Source of the DNA: a virus | DNA: 26,622 nucleotides | Reading direction: 5' to 3' (one strand) | Virus record (IMG/VR): IMGVR_UViG_3300022198_004783 | Coordinates: 1 to 26,622 of that record | Shown: in pieces, positions 15,009-22,541 of the stretch | Position numbering within the stretch: position 1 is the first letter of the stretch | Layout of the letters: each line of letters starts with the position of its first letter | Made by a program: the position numbers and the translations under genes | Notes under the pieces: model-generated | Told to the model about the DNA's origin: nothing | Seen by the model: the letters and a program-made list of their open reading frames with translations, nothing else | Database searches by the model: none

Positions 15009-15383
15009 ATGGCAAGTTTCTTTGATCCTACTTACGATCCACGTCAGGATGCAGCATCCTCTGGTACGGAAGTAACTGATCTTAACCCTGAACGTATTTA
15101 CGATACTGATCTTCGTCGTGTAGATGAAGAAGACCGTCGATCTGTTGAGTCTGTTAATGACAAACAAGGCAGAGTCTCAAGATTCATGAAGGCTGCCAAA
15201 AGTGCTGGTGCTTACAAACAAAGAGCCGGTATTGCAGAACCGACGATCCGAGGACGTACTCCCAGGAATCCGGCTTTTATTGATGGCACTGAGCTACCGA
15301 GCATGGGTGACCGGATTGGCCGAGGTGGAGGCACAAATTATGCAGACAAACCTCAGCCAAGATCCGGTAGGCCTTTCAATTAA
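15009..15383 (+). CDS. disordered charged protein of unknown function
   Basis: 124 aa (MASFFDPTYDPRQDAASSGT). Rich in Arg, Asp, Gly, Pro and Ser; the first half is acidic (NPERIYDTDLRRVDEEDRR) and the second basic, with Arg-Gly repeats (RIGRGGGTNY, PQPRSGRPFN). No domain; probably intrinsically disordered. It is the one rightward gene inside the leftward block. Its stop overlaps that of dCTP deaminase (TAA/TTA share bases 15381-15382), so the two genes converge with no terminator. There is no clear RBS. Confidence 0.6.
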   Translation: MASFFDPTYDPRQDAASSGTEVTDLNPERIYDTDLRRVDEEDRRSVESVNDKQGRVSRFMKAAKSAGAYKQRAGIAEPTIRGRTPRNPAFIDGTELPSMGDRIGRGGGTNYADKPQPRSGRPFN

Positions 15384-15967
15384 ACCTGAGAGAATACAAC
15401 TTCTGCAGGTTGGTCTTGGTACTTACCTTTCCGATCTTGGTAGCTTACAGAGCAAGGGTTACCACGATAGAAAAGAAGTTGAGTGATCCCTTCATTTGCA
15501 TAAATGCGATTGAAGAGTCCAGTGCAGTTGCTGATTTCTAACGTTAGATAACCTTCCCACATTGCCTCGGCAGGTGTAATATTCACGAGGATGCCGGAAC
15601 GAGCATACGTCGATTTACCGACTGCAACAACAGTTACATCACGAGGAAGCTTCAGGCGCTCCATTGCGACACCAAGGCAGTAACCATAGGGCGGTAACAA
15701 GAAGTACTTACCGCGCTCATCTTCTAAAAGCTCTGCAGGTTTCAAGATACTTGGGTCAAAGTTCTTTGGATCACAATCACCAGCCTGTACTTTGCCGAAA
15801 ATCAGACATTGCTCTGGTGACAACCGGATGTCATAACCATAGGAACCAAGTCCATAACTTAATAGTTTCCTTCCATTTTCTTTGCTGACCAGACGATCCA
15901 CAAACGGAGAAATCATCTCCTCTTCTTCCGCAAGTTTTTTGATTTCCCAGTCAGCAAGTACGCTCAT
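15380..15967 (-). CDS. dcd: dCTP deaminase
   Basis: 195 aa from ATG 15967 (MSVLADWEIKKL), the usual N-terminus of the family; a TTG 12 nt upstream is less likely. Family motifs are all present: SYGYDIRLS (about 42-50), GKSTYARSG (117-125), the catalytic-Glu motif AEAMWEG (E138, matching the E. coli enzyme position) and LTLEISN (141-147). It converts dCTP to dUTP, feeding dTTP synthesis during phage DNA replication; a bifunctional dCTP deaminase/dUTPase is possible but cannot be told from the sequence. It follows the Dam-like gene in a leftward run, with a 33-nt gap. Confidence 0.92.
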   Translation of the reverse strand: MSVLADWEIKKLAEEEEMISPFVDRLVSKENGRKLLSYGLGSYGYDIRLSPEQCLIFGKVQAGDCDPKNFDPSILKPAELLEDERGKYFLLPPYGYCLGVAMERLKLPRDVTVVAVGKSTYARSGILVNITPAEAMWEGYLTLEISNCTGLFNRIYANEGITQLLFYRGNPCSVSYQDRKGKYQDQPAEVVFSQV

Positions 15968-16000
15968 AACCTTGTTCAATCGTTCTTCAGTATACGCAAA

Positions 16001-16588
16001 TTACTTGAGAATGTGCCCCCTTTCTTCGTAGATGTCTATAAATCTTTCGGTTGCCGACGACGTGTCGTCAACGGGAGGTAGATAGACAATCAAAGAAGTG
16101 CACGTCTTATGTTTACCAACACCTTCACTGGTTCTCATTACCAGAGTTGGGGGAGTTTTTAAAATACACACAGGGAAATTAAAGATTCGTGGGTCATAAC
16201 GAATCATGTCTGTACAGTTTGTAAAGAACAGGCCTTGCTTCACTTCTCCTGCAAGCCATTCCTTATATAAACGGTTAAACCACACAGCATGGGAAGACAT
16301 CAATGTTGGAGATGATGTTCGTGTCATCTTCCAGCGCTGCCTTTTCTTATCCCAAAAGTAAGCCCCAGAGGGGGGGAAGAGATACACGCTACCGTACCAA
16401 GGTTGAACATTCAACCCATCCTTGCTAGGTGTGTAGTATTTCTTTGCTTCTACATACGTGTTGGCAAAGTCAGAGCTTGCGACATCCAGATCGATTCCAC
16501 CCAATAACTCATGGGCAGCCGTTACCAGATCTTGGCAAGTCACATACTCACGACCTTCGACGTGACTACTGATATGTTGGAGTCCCAT
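16001..16588 (-). CDS. phage Dam-like N6-adenine methyltransferase, altered catalytic motif
   Basis: 195 aa. Matches the phage DNA N6-adenine methyltransferase (Dam, PF05869) layout: EYVTCQDLVTAAHELLGGID, then DLDVASSDFAN and KYYTPSKDGLNVQPW (about residues 14-64). The catalytic (D/N)PP(Y/W) loop is expected at 71-74 but reads FPPS (VYLFPPSGAYFWDKK). The downstream LYKEWLAGEVKQGLFFTNC and YLPPVD parts agree with the fold. If active, it would protect phage DNA from restriction or mark it; the changed loop could mean altered specificity or loss of activity. It starts inside the stop of the preceding gene (TAATG). Confidence 0.72.
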   Translation of the reverse strand: MGLQHISSHVEGREYVTCQDLVTAAHELLGGIDLDVASSDFANTYVEAKKYYTPSKDGLNVQPWYGSVYLFPPSGAYFWDKKRQRWKMTRTSSPTLMSSHAVWFNRLYKEWLAGEVKQGLFFTNCTDMIRYDPRIFNFPVCILKTPPTLVMRTSEGVGKHKTCTSLIVYLPPVDDTSSATERFIDIYEERGHILK

Positions 16589-16974
16589 TACTTTTCTGAA
16601 ACTTGGTTGTAATCAATTTCAAAATAACGAATACCCTCTGCATCATTGATAACATAACCAGCTTTTTCCGCAGGGTCAATATTTTGTGCAGCAGACAGAA
16701 TCCGACGAAATGTTTCAGCCATATCACCATCGTTTCCACGTTCGCACTCCTCTTGGGCAGAGTGAATTTCCTTGAGAGTCCAAAAGAACATAGAGCGTTC
16801 TTTGTTCTCTGGCTGAAAAACCATGATACCTGGACCCTCAACCTCCCAGAGTTTAAAGTATTGCTGGCCCATATCACCAAGAATTAACTTGATGGTTGCG
16901 TCAAGCATCCGTGTTTTAGTTTCATCTAGCTCTGGGCCAATGACTGAAGCAATTAATTTTTCACGTCGGTTCAT
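16588..16974 (-). CDS. unrecognised protein of the leftward module
   Basis: 128 aa (MNRREKLIASVIGPELDETK). Soluble, with an N-terminal helix, a beta segment (GPGIMVFQPENKERSMFFW) and an acidic helical middle (EIHSAQEECERGNDGDMAE). No motif recognised. Overlaps its neighbours on both sides by 1-4 nt (ATGA with the upstream gene, TAATG with the Dam-like gene), so it is part of a tightly coupled operon and probably expressed with the DNA-modification genes. Confidence 0.65.
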   Translation of the reverse strand: MNRREKLIASVIGPELDETKTRMLDATIKLILGDMGQQYFKLWEVEGPGIMVFQPENKERSMFFWTLKEIHSAQEECERGNDGDMAETFRRILSAAQNIDPAEKAGYVINDAEGIRYFEIDYNQVSEK

Positions 16975-17429
16975 TTTTCAATTAATCCCTGGCGAATTAA
17001 GGATTCAATAAGCTTGTCAGTTGGCTTATACAAGACAACCATCTTACCTAATATGCCACGTTTTTTGACAAGGTTTCCATTTTCATCTTTGACTTTATTT
17101 AATTCCCCCGATCGAATTAAATACTCAGCTACACAACGCAACCGTCGTTTCAGAGGAAGCTCAGCTTGTGGGAACTTGCCGCAGATTGTAGCTGGCAATG
17201 AATCCTGGAACGCAAGACGCAAACGATTCGCAAGCGTCATGTGAGAGTTCTCATCCTCTTCTTCATATTGCCTTAAGATTTCAAGGTATCTTTGCAGGCA
17301 CCCATCATCGAAAGAGCCTTCTGGAGGCAAGAACATTTCCACCTGAAGTCTTATTGATTCAGGCAGTGTCTCATTGACGTTATCAACAGTAACGTTTGAG
17401 ATATCGACAGTACTAAATCGGTGCGCCAT
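16971..17429 (-). CDS. possible winged-helix protein
   Basis: 152 aa (MAHRFSTVDISNVTVDNVNE). The N-terminal third is beta/acidic; residues about 95-152 (LKRRLRCVAEYLIRSGELNK, then a KDENGNLV hairpin and a final DKLIESLIRQGLIEK helix) look like a winged helix with its wing. This is an inference from pattern, not a named family. It overlaps the upstream HTH gene by 17 nt and the downstream gene by 4 nt (ATGA). Together with the HTH protein it could regulate or start replication in the early module. Confidence 0.6.
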   Translation of the reverse strand: MAHRFSTVDISNVTVDNVNETLPESIRLQVEMFLPPEGSFDDGCLQRYLEILRQYEEEDENSHMTLANRLRLAFQDSLPATICGKFPQAELPLKRRLRCVAEYLIRSGELNKVKDENGNLVKKRGILGKMVVLYKPTDKLIESLIRQGLIEK

Positions 17430-17841
17430 CTTCCATTACCTGATCTGCGGTCTTGGTTTTGTATAGGCGGGGATCGCGGTGGTCAGCAGGGCATATCTCC
17501 CTGTTTTTAGCGAAGGAGCGAACCAGCGCATTCCAGGGGATGCGAATAACAGCCTTTTTATTTGTCATGGGAGAGGCGTTTATGTAATGGATGCCTTCAA
17601 CCCAGCCCTTGTCTGGTTTGGTTTTTCCAATGGCAATCCAATTCCGCAAAGTCTGATCTGATACGCTCAAACGGCGAGCACATTCTTCCGTTGAGATATA
17701 CTCATCAGCAAAAGCCTCTGGATTCAAGACATCGGTTTCTCCGTTTTCGTACCTGCTGTGCCACATGGAGGCCAAGATATTCCTGATCCCCTTGAGTTCA
17801 GCGGCAATATCTTCTAGACCTTTGCGAATTCCGTAAGCCAT
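17413..17841 (-). CDS. helix-turn-helix DNA-binding protein
   Basis: 142 aa. An N-terminal helix (LEDIAAELKGIRNILASMW) precedes an excisionase/MerR-like HTH at about residues 49-72 (STEECARRLSVSDQTLRNWI). A wing-like segment (KGWVEGIHYINASP) and a basic C-terminus follow. First gene of the leftward module, so it may regulate it. It resembles the smaller HTH protein at 9445-9678 in fold only. The divergent 53-nt gap to the rightward gene at 17895 should contain promoters for both, but I found no convincing hexamer pairs. Confidence 0.72.
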   Translation of the reverse strand: MAYGIRKGLEDIAAELKGIRNILASMWHSRYENGETDVLNPEAFADEYISTEECARRLSVSDQTLRNWIAIGKTKPDKGWVEGIHYINASPMTNKKAVIRIPWNALVRSFAKNREICPADHRDPRLYKTKTADQVMEDGAPI

Positions 17842-17894
17842 AGCAACAAACGCACTAATAAGATGCTAACGTTTTTAGAGATAGGATTACAACC

Positions 17895-18194
17895 ATGGAA
17901 GAACAAATTCCACCGAGCCAACCTCCGGTTCAGCAGATGCCGGAAGGACAGATCAGCCTGGAGCAACTCGCAGAGATGAAGGCGCGTGCCAGGGATCTTG
18001 CCTTTCAGCAGGCTTTTGCTCAACAAGCGGCACAATCACAGCAAGCACCAAAAGTCGTCTACTTGCGTCGCAACCTTACCGTTGCTGAACTTTTGATTGT
18101 TCTCCTGATTTCTTGCGGTATTGTAACAGGAATTCAGTGGTCTTGGAATTTTGTTTCCAATGCTCTTCCAAAGATTGAGATTAAGGTGCGATAA
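17895..18194 (+). CDS. single-pass membrane protein
   Basis: 99 aa. Residues 1-52 are Gln/Pro/Ala-rich with an amphipathic helix (SLEQLAEMKARARDLAFQQA). One transmembrane helix lies at about 62-82 (LTVAELLIVLLISCGIVTGI), preceded by Arg-Arg, so N-in/C-out is expected; the tail (residues 83-99) is short and ends in basic residues. It opens the tail-fibre block. One membrane pass and a long helical cytoplasmic part could suit a lysis-related or virion membrane protein, but no holin or spanin signature is seen. Confidence 0.65.
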   Translation: MEEQIPPSQPPVQQMPEGQISLEQLAEMKARARDLAFQQAFAQQAAQSQQAPKVVYLRRNLTVAELLIVLLISCGIVTGIQWSWNFVSNALPKIEIKVR

Positions 18195-18238
18195 ATAAGC
18201 AGGCGTATAATTAAAGAAAGAATTGCGCAATACAATAG

Positions 18239-20167
18239 GTGGCAAACCGTAGAATCACGGAATTTCCAGCCATTAATGGGGGCGATATTATCGATCAGGA
18301 CCTGCTTACGCTGGTCCATGTTTTCGAGGTCGACCCCACTCTGCGCAATAAAAAAATAACTTTTACAGAGTTCAGGGAATATCTTAATGTTTATTATGCT
18401 CCCATAAGTGGAGCAACATTCAGCGGAAACGTTACCATCTCTGGAGACCTGACGGTTACAGGCTCTAGTACCTTCAATACTCTTACATCATCTGGACTAA
18501 GTACGTTTAGTGGTATTGTTGTTCAAAACAATGCGATTGTTAGTGGAACAGTCAGTGGAACAACAATTACTGGAACCAACGTTCAAGGCACTAACATCAA
18601 CGCTATAACAACAACTGTTACAACTGCGACAGGCACAAACGCAAACTTTGTTTCTGGTAACTTCAGTACCCAAGTTTCGGGCGCTACGATTACCGGTGGT
18701 CAAGTCAGATCGCCATCTGGCGTTTTTACAAACCTCAGCGGTGCAACAATTACTGGAACGACTGTTGCGGCAACAACGGGTTCTTTTCAGGTTCTTAGCA
18801 CGCCACTTCTTGAAGTTAGCGGGAATCTTTCGGTTGCCAGTGGTTTAACAGTCACTGGCCTTGCTCAGTTTGGCAACGGTGTTCAGGCCACTGGAACTTT
18901 TTCCGGAACAACAATCACAGGAACAACAGGTGCATTTTCAACGGTATCTGGTGTTTCTGGCGTTTTCACAACGCGTCTTTCTGGTGAAACAATTACAGGT
19001 GATACAGCTTTAATTTCAAATACAACAGGTGTTTCCGGAACGTTTACCACCAGGATTTCAGGTGCAACCGTTACTGGCAATACTGGAGCTTTTGGTAATG
19101 TTAGCGGTATTTCTGGTGTTTTTACACAGCTTTTATCTGGTGCTCTCATCACTGGTGATACGGCCCAGCTGACAACACTCACTGGTGTCTCCGGAACATT
19201 CACCAATGTTTCTGGTACTACCGTTACTGGTGATACAGTTGCTGCGACAATTGTTTCCGGCGTCTCCGGCGTATTTAACAGCTTTTTATCTGCAACCACA
19301 ATTACAGGGGCGTCAGGCATCTTCACAAACCTGACGAGCACCTCTGGTACTTTTGCAACGCAGGTCTCAGGTGCCACGGTTACCGGTAATATCGGACAAT
19401 TTACGTCGTTGACCGGGGCAACCGGAACATTTACCACACGTGTTTCCGGTCTGCTTGTTACAGGTGACACCGGAAGTTTCACGAACCTCACTGGCATCGC
19501 TGGTGTCTTCACCACCAGTATTTCTGGTGCCACAATTACCGGCAATACAATTCAAGGAACTTCCGGAGTCTTCACCCATCTTAGTGGCACGACTTTTACT
19601 GGGACAACAGTTAATGCATCGACTGGTGTTTTTCAGACACTTGCAGCATTAAACCTTGCTTTTACGAACACCGTTGTATCAGGTAATTTTAGCGTCCTTG
19701 GCTCCAGTACTTTTACTTCTGGTGTTCAGGTAACAGGCACGCTTAGTGGCACCACGATTACCGGAACAACTGTCAGTGCAACGACGGGTTCTTTTGTTTC
19801 TTTAACCGGAACAACGACAACCGGTGTAACAGCTACGTTTACTACCGGATCTTTTACTGAGTTAACAGGGACTACAACAAGTGGTGTAACGGCAACCTTT
19901 ACGACGGGTAGCTTTACATCATTAACCGGAACCACAACGACGGGTGTCACAGCAAAGTTTACGAGTGGTTCGTTTACTTCTCTTACTGGCACTACAACAA
20001 CAGGTGTAACGGCTACGTTTACAACCGGTGCCTTTGTAAATATCACAGGCAGCACACTTAATGTGACAACACCATCTGGCCCAACGCCTGCAATTGTATG
20101 TTCTGGTGTTGTATCCGGTGGTACTGGTGGATTTATTATCCAAGGGCCGTTAGTGATCTTGCCTTAA
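18239..20167 (+). CDS. repeat-rich tail fibre protein
   Basis: 642 aa from GTG (MANRRITEFPAINGGDIIDQ). Residues 1-60 are an N-terminal attachment-like domain. The rest is Ser/Thr/Gly/Val repeats: a 26-residue unit (SGVFTTRISGATVTGNT type) repeated eight times at 18953-19558, and a 20-residue unit (SLTGTTTTGVTATFTTGSFT) repeated four times at 19799-20038. The short C-terminus (GGTGGFIIQGPLVILP) has no chaperone domain. Such repeats form trimeric beta-structured shafts in phage fibres. Likely the shaft of a receptor-binding fibre, working with the next gene. Confidence 0.8.
   Translation: MANRRITEFPAINGGDIIDQDLLTLVHVFEVDPTLRNKKITFTEFREYLNVYYAPISGATFSGNVTISGDLTVTGSSTFNTLTSSGLSTFSGIVVQNNAIVSGTVSGTTITGTNVQGTNINAITTTVTTATGTNANFVSGNFSTQVSGATITGGQVRSPSGVFTNLSGATITGTTVAATTGSFQVLSTPLLEVSGNLSVASGLTVTGLAQFGNGVQATGTFSGTTITGTTGAFSTVSGVSGVFTTRLSGETITGDTALISNTTGVSGTFTTRISGATVTGNTGAFGNVSGISGVFTQLLSGALITGDTAQLTTLTGVSGTFTNVSGTTVTGDTVAATIVSGVSGVFNSFLSATTITGASGIFTNLTSTSGTFATQVSGATVTGNIGQFTSLTGATGTFTTRVSGLLVTGDTGSFTNLTGIAGVFTTSISGATITGNTIQGTSGVFTHLSGTTFTGTTVNASTGVFQTLAALNLAFTNTVVSGNFSVLGSSTFTSGVQVTGTLSGTTITGTTVSATTGSFVSLTGTTTTGVTATFTTGSFTELTGTTTSGVTATFTTGSFTSLTGTTTTGVTAKFTSGSFTSLTGTTTTGVTATFTTGAFVNITGSTLNVTTPSGPTPAIVCSGVVSGGTGGFIIQGPLVILP
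18953..19558 (+). repeat. eight tandem ~78-nt coding repeats (26 aa)
   Basis: Unit starts at 18953, 19031, 19109, 19187, 19262, 19340, 19418 and 19496: spacing 78 nt, with one unit of 75 and a shorter last one (63). Each codes S-G-[TV]-F-T-x3-[SL]-S-G-x-T-x-T-G-[DN]-T. The DNA copies have diverged while the protein pattern is kept, which points to selection on fold and not to a recent expansion. Confidence 0.85.
19799..20038 (+). repeat. four tandem 60-nt coding repeats (20 aa)
   Basis: Exact 60-nt period, four units starting at 19799, 19859, 19919 and 19979, coding SLTGTTTTGVTATFTTGSFT-like units. They are much closer to each other than the 78-nt units. The same 20-residue unit appears again in the next gene (20416-20535). 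Confidence 0.9.
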
Positions 20168-20202
20168 TTCTTCGGTTAAAATAAACAAAAAGAGACAACA
20201 AA

Positions 20203-21894
20203 ATGGCTTACGGCGAAATTAAAGTTGATACTATCACTTTTACTGATGGCGGGATTGATAAAAGTGTTGCTATTTCTGGTTTAGTCCAGAATCCGACGTT
20301 TAGTGGGAATATCACTGTTACTGGTACTATCTCTGGAAACCTTGTTCAAGGACAAACTGTTTCTGGTGTAACTGTTACTGGAACAGCCGCAGCGTTTACC
20401 ACTGGAACATTCATTTCGCTTACAGGCACAACAATTCAAGGCACAACGGCAACCTATACAACTGGTTCATTTACTTCGCTGACAGGAACAACCACTACTG
20501 GCACAACAGCAAAATTTGCTTCAGGTGTATACACTACGCAAATTTCTGGTGCAACCATTACTGGTAATTCAGCTGCATTTACCACGGTAACAGGTGGAAC
20601 CGCAACAATTACATCAGGTGTTTTTGCTTCTGGTACTGCAGCGGCACCATCTGTTTCTGTTGGCACCACAGATAACGGCATTTATTCACCCGGCACAGAC
20701 CAAGTAGCCATCTCGACTAATGGCACCCAGCGCATCAGTATCGGGTCCGATGGTGACATCAATGTTGATAGCGGCGGTGTGTTCTATGACGCCTCGACAA
20801 ACCGCTTGGCGGTGGGCACTACGAGCCCAAGTGTTACATTTGAAGTAAAAACGACATCTACAACAGCTCACACAGTTGCGGCTTTTGGAAGTGGGCCAAT
20901 ATCCGGCGGTTTAGAAGTAACAACAAACGGAAATCTTGATTGGGGCTTCAATGCTCTCAACGCTAGAAACCTAACCTTTAGCACTAACCAGCTAGAACGC
21001 CTGCGCATCACCTCAACCGGCCAGCTAAGTCACATTGGCGGTGGCTCTTCAGGTTCACCTGCAGTTGGCTTTAACGGCAGCGCACCTAGTAACAGCCTCG
21101 TTATTGATTCGACAGGCAAAGTAGGCTTGGGGACTTCTGCGCCTGATGAATTACTGCATATTAAAGGTGATATTGTAGAGTTCAAGGGCACAAATACCAA
21201 CCAGATTGCAGATACGGCAGGAACAGAACAGGTATTTAAGTTTGGCATTGAAGGGCAAAAGAATAGTGTCTACGGCCCTGCCGGATCAATTATTTTCAGG
21301 CAGGATGCTAGTACGTGGTCTTCTGTTGATCAATACAATAAGCCGACTCGTATTGAATTCTGCACACAAGACGTGTCTAGCTCGGATACATCAGAAACAC
21401 CGCGATTGGTTATAAGCCAAGACGGCAACGTTGGGATCGGAACAACAAGCCCTGATTATCTTTTTGATTGCCAAAAAACTGGCTCACAACTAATTAGGAG
21501 TCGAACGAATGACACAGGCTCGGGAGCGAGTACCGGCGGATTTCTTGGAGAATACCTTGGAGGAGGTGGTGGGACAAATACGCAAATCAGCATAGCCGCC
21601 GGTAATAATTATGGCTTTTTGTCTACACTTACCAACTCCCCGCTGCTTATTGGGACAAATGGTACGGAGAAATTAAGAATTGACACGTCTGGGCGAGTAT
21701 TGATAGGCACAAGTAGCAATAGTGGCGGCGCATTACTTCAAGTGAATGACAATCGTATTAGGATTGCAACTGCAAAAACACCTGCATCCGCGACAGACAC
21801 TGGAACCGCTGGTGAGATCTGCTGGGACGCCAACTACGTCTACGTTTGCACCGCCACCAACACTTGGAAGCGCTCTGCGCTGTCTACTTGGTAA
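20203..21894 (+). CDS. tail fibre / receptor-binding protein
   Basis: 563 aa (MAYGEIKVDTITFTDGGIDK), a start I associate with cyanophage fibres. Residues about 25-150 carry the same 20-aa repeat as the previous gene. The rest has four [EQP]-[KR]-L-R-I-x-x-x-G modules (QRISIGSDG, ERLRITSTG, PRLVISQDG, EKLRIDTSG), often followed by VGIGTTSP, typical of marine phage fibre shafts. Long segments between them vary and would form loops or knobs. It ends in a Trp/Cys-containing cap (GEICWDANYVYVCTATNTWK). Likely the distal, host-recognising part of the appendage. Confidence 0.8.
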   Translation: MAYGEIKVDTITFTDGGIDKSVAISGLVQNPTFSGNITVTGTISGNLVQGQTVSGVTVTGTAAAFTTGTFISLTGTTIQGTTATYTTGSFTSLTGTTTTGTTAKFASGVYTTQISGATITGNSAAFTTVTGGTATITSGVFASGTAAAPSVSVGTTDNGIYSPGTDQVAISTNGTQRISIGSDGDINVDSGGVFYDASTNRLAVGTTSPSVTFEVKTTSTTAHTVAAFGSGPISGGLEVTTNGNLDWGFNALNARNLTFSTNQLERLRITSTGQLSHIGGGSSGSPAVGFNGSAPSNSLVIDSTGKVGLGTSAPDELLHIKGDIVEFKGTNTNQIADTAGTEQVFKFGIEGQKNSVYGPAGSIIFRQDASTWSSVDQYNKPTRIEFCTQDVSSSDTSETPRLVISQDGNVGIGTTSPDYLFDCQKTGSQLIRSRTNDTGSGASTGGFLGEYLGGGGGTNTQISIAAGNNYGFLSTLTNSPLLIGTNGTEKLRIDTSGRVLIGTSSNSGGALLQVNDNRIRIATAKTPASATDTGTAGEICWDANYVYVCTATNTWKRSALSTW

Positions 21895-21896
21895 CC

Positions 21897-21914
21897 AGAG
21901 AAGCCTTCTTCTCT
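21897..21914 (+). terminator. weak hairpin after the fibre gene
   Basis: AGAGAAG (21897-21903), CCTT loop, CTTCTCT (21908-21914): perfect 7-bp stem starting 3 nt after the stop, but AT-rich and without a T-tract. It may be an attenuator or mRNA 3' stabiliser. Confidence 0.4.
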
Positions 21915-21951
21915 AATTACCTTGGTACTAAAATAGGAAAAAACATCTGTT

Positions 21952-22275
21952 ATGGCTACTCCTGTCTGGTCTATCGCAAATTTGGAACGCACCCTTCCTG
22001 ATGGCATTACTCCCCCTGAAGGTCAAGTCACCACTGCGCATTGGACCGTAAGCCTTGAAGATCAAGGTAAAACGGCTAGTGCATATGGCTCCGTTGGTTT
22101 CAGCGATGCAGATCCCGGTAATTACACGCCGTTTAATCAGCTCACTGAAGCACAAGTCATTGGTTGGGTAAAAGCCACCCTTGGCGATGAGGAAGTAGCA
22201 TCTATCGAAAGTGCACTGGCAGAACAGATTCAGCAAAAGCTGACTCCTACTTCAGAATCTGGTGTACCTTGGTGA
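21952..22275 (+). CDS. small fibre-block protein of a cyanophage family
   Basis: 107 aa (MATPVWSIANLERTLPDGIT). The pattern WSIANLERTLPDG...V..AHWTV..... followed by YTPFNQLTEAQVIGWVK is one I associate with a conserved short protein downstream of cyanophage fibres; no function is established. Soluble, with a beta-rich N-terminal half and a helical C-terminal half (EEVASIESALAEQIQQKL). Possibly a fibre accessory or cap. Confidence 0.65.
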   Translation: MATPVWSIANLERTLPDGITPPEGQVTTAHWTVSLEDQGKTASAYGSVGFSDADPGNYTPFNQLTEAQVIGWVKATLGDEEVASIESALAEQIQQKLTPTSESGVPW

Positions 22276-22280
22276 TCAGT

Positions 22281-22289
22281 TGCTATACT
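22281..22289 (+). promoter_or_regulatory. possible extended -10 promoter
   Basis: TG-C-TATACT: an extended -10 with one mismatch from TATAAT, 22 nt before the ATG at 22311. No good -35 hexamer upstream. It could start a short transcript covering the 61-aa gene and the endolysin. Confidence 0.33.
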
Positions 22290-22310
22290 TTTTGAAGTCA
22301 TCTGTTTAAT

Positions 22311-22496
22311 ATGGCCTGCAAAAAGAGTGAACTGATTTCTGCCATCAATTCCTTTGGATCTGCTCGTGCCACTGGCGATGGCAACCTTATTGGTTTTTCT
22401 GCTCAGTTGATTGGGCAACTGATTGAAACTCTTGAGTTTGCTCCGGAGGAAGAAGTAGCAGAGGACACCGAGGTAAAAGAAGCCGTACCTGCTTGA
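22311..22496 (+). CDS. small acidic helical protein
   Basis: 61 aa (MACKKSELISAINSFGSARA), with helices to about residue 42 (LIGQLIETLEFAPEEEVAED) and an acidic tail. No motif. It lies between the fibre-block protein and the endolysin. I associate similar ~60-aa proteins with this position in cyanophages, function unknown. Confidence 0.6.
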   Translation: MACKKSELISAINSFGSARATGDGNLIGFSAQLIGQLIETLEFAPEEEVAEDTEVKEAVPA

Positions 22497-22510
22497 TTTG
22501 TTGACTTGAT

Positions 22511-22533
22511 CTAGAGTATTTACATTGCTCTAG
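22511..22533 (+). promoter_or_regulatory. palindrome before the endolysin gene
   Basis: Perfect inverted repeat CTAGAG (22511-22516) and CTCTAG (22528-22533) with an 11-nt AT-rich loop, ending 8 nt before ATG 22542. TTGACT sits at 22501-22506, but no good -10 follows at the right distance. It shares AGAGTA on one arm and CTCT on the other with the palindrome before the GH24 gene (13331-13352). Confidence 0.4.
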
Positions 22534-22541
22534 GTCTATAA

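Noticed and set aside
19799-20038. CRISPR-like array
   Set aside because: The 60-nt periodicity is in frame and codes protein repeats; there are no spacers between identical repeats.
18883-20055. Long antisense open frames (220 and 109 aa) under the fibre gene
   Set aside because: Val/Pro-rich translations are the complement of Thr/Gly/Ser repeats; repeat shadow, not genes.
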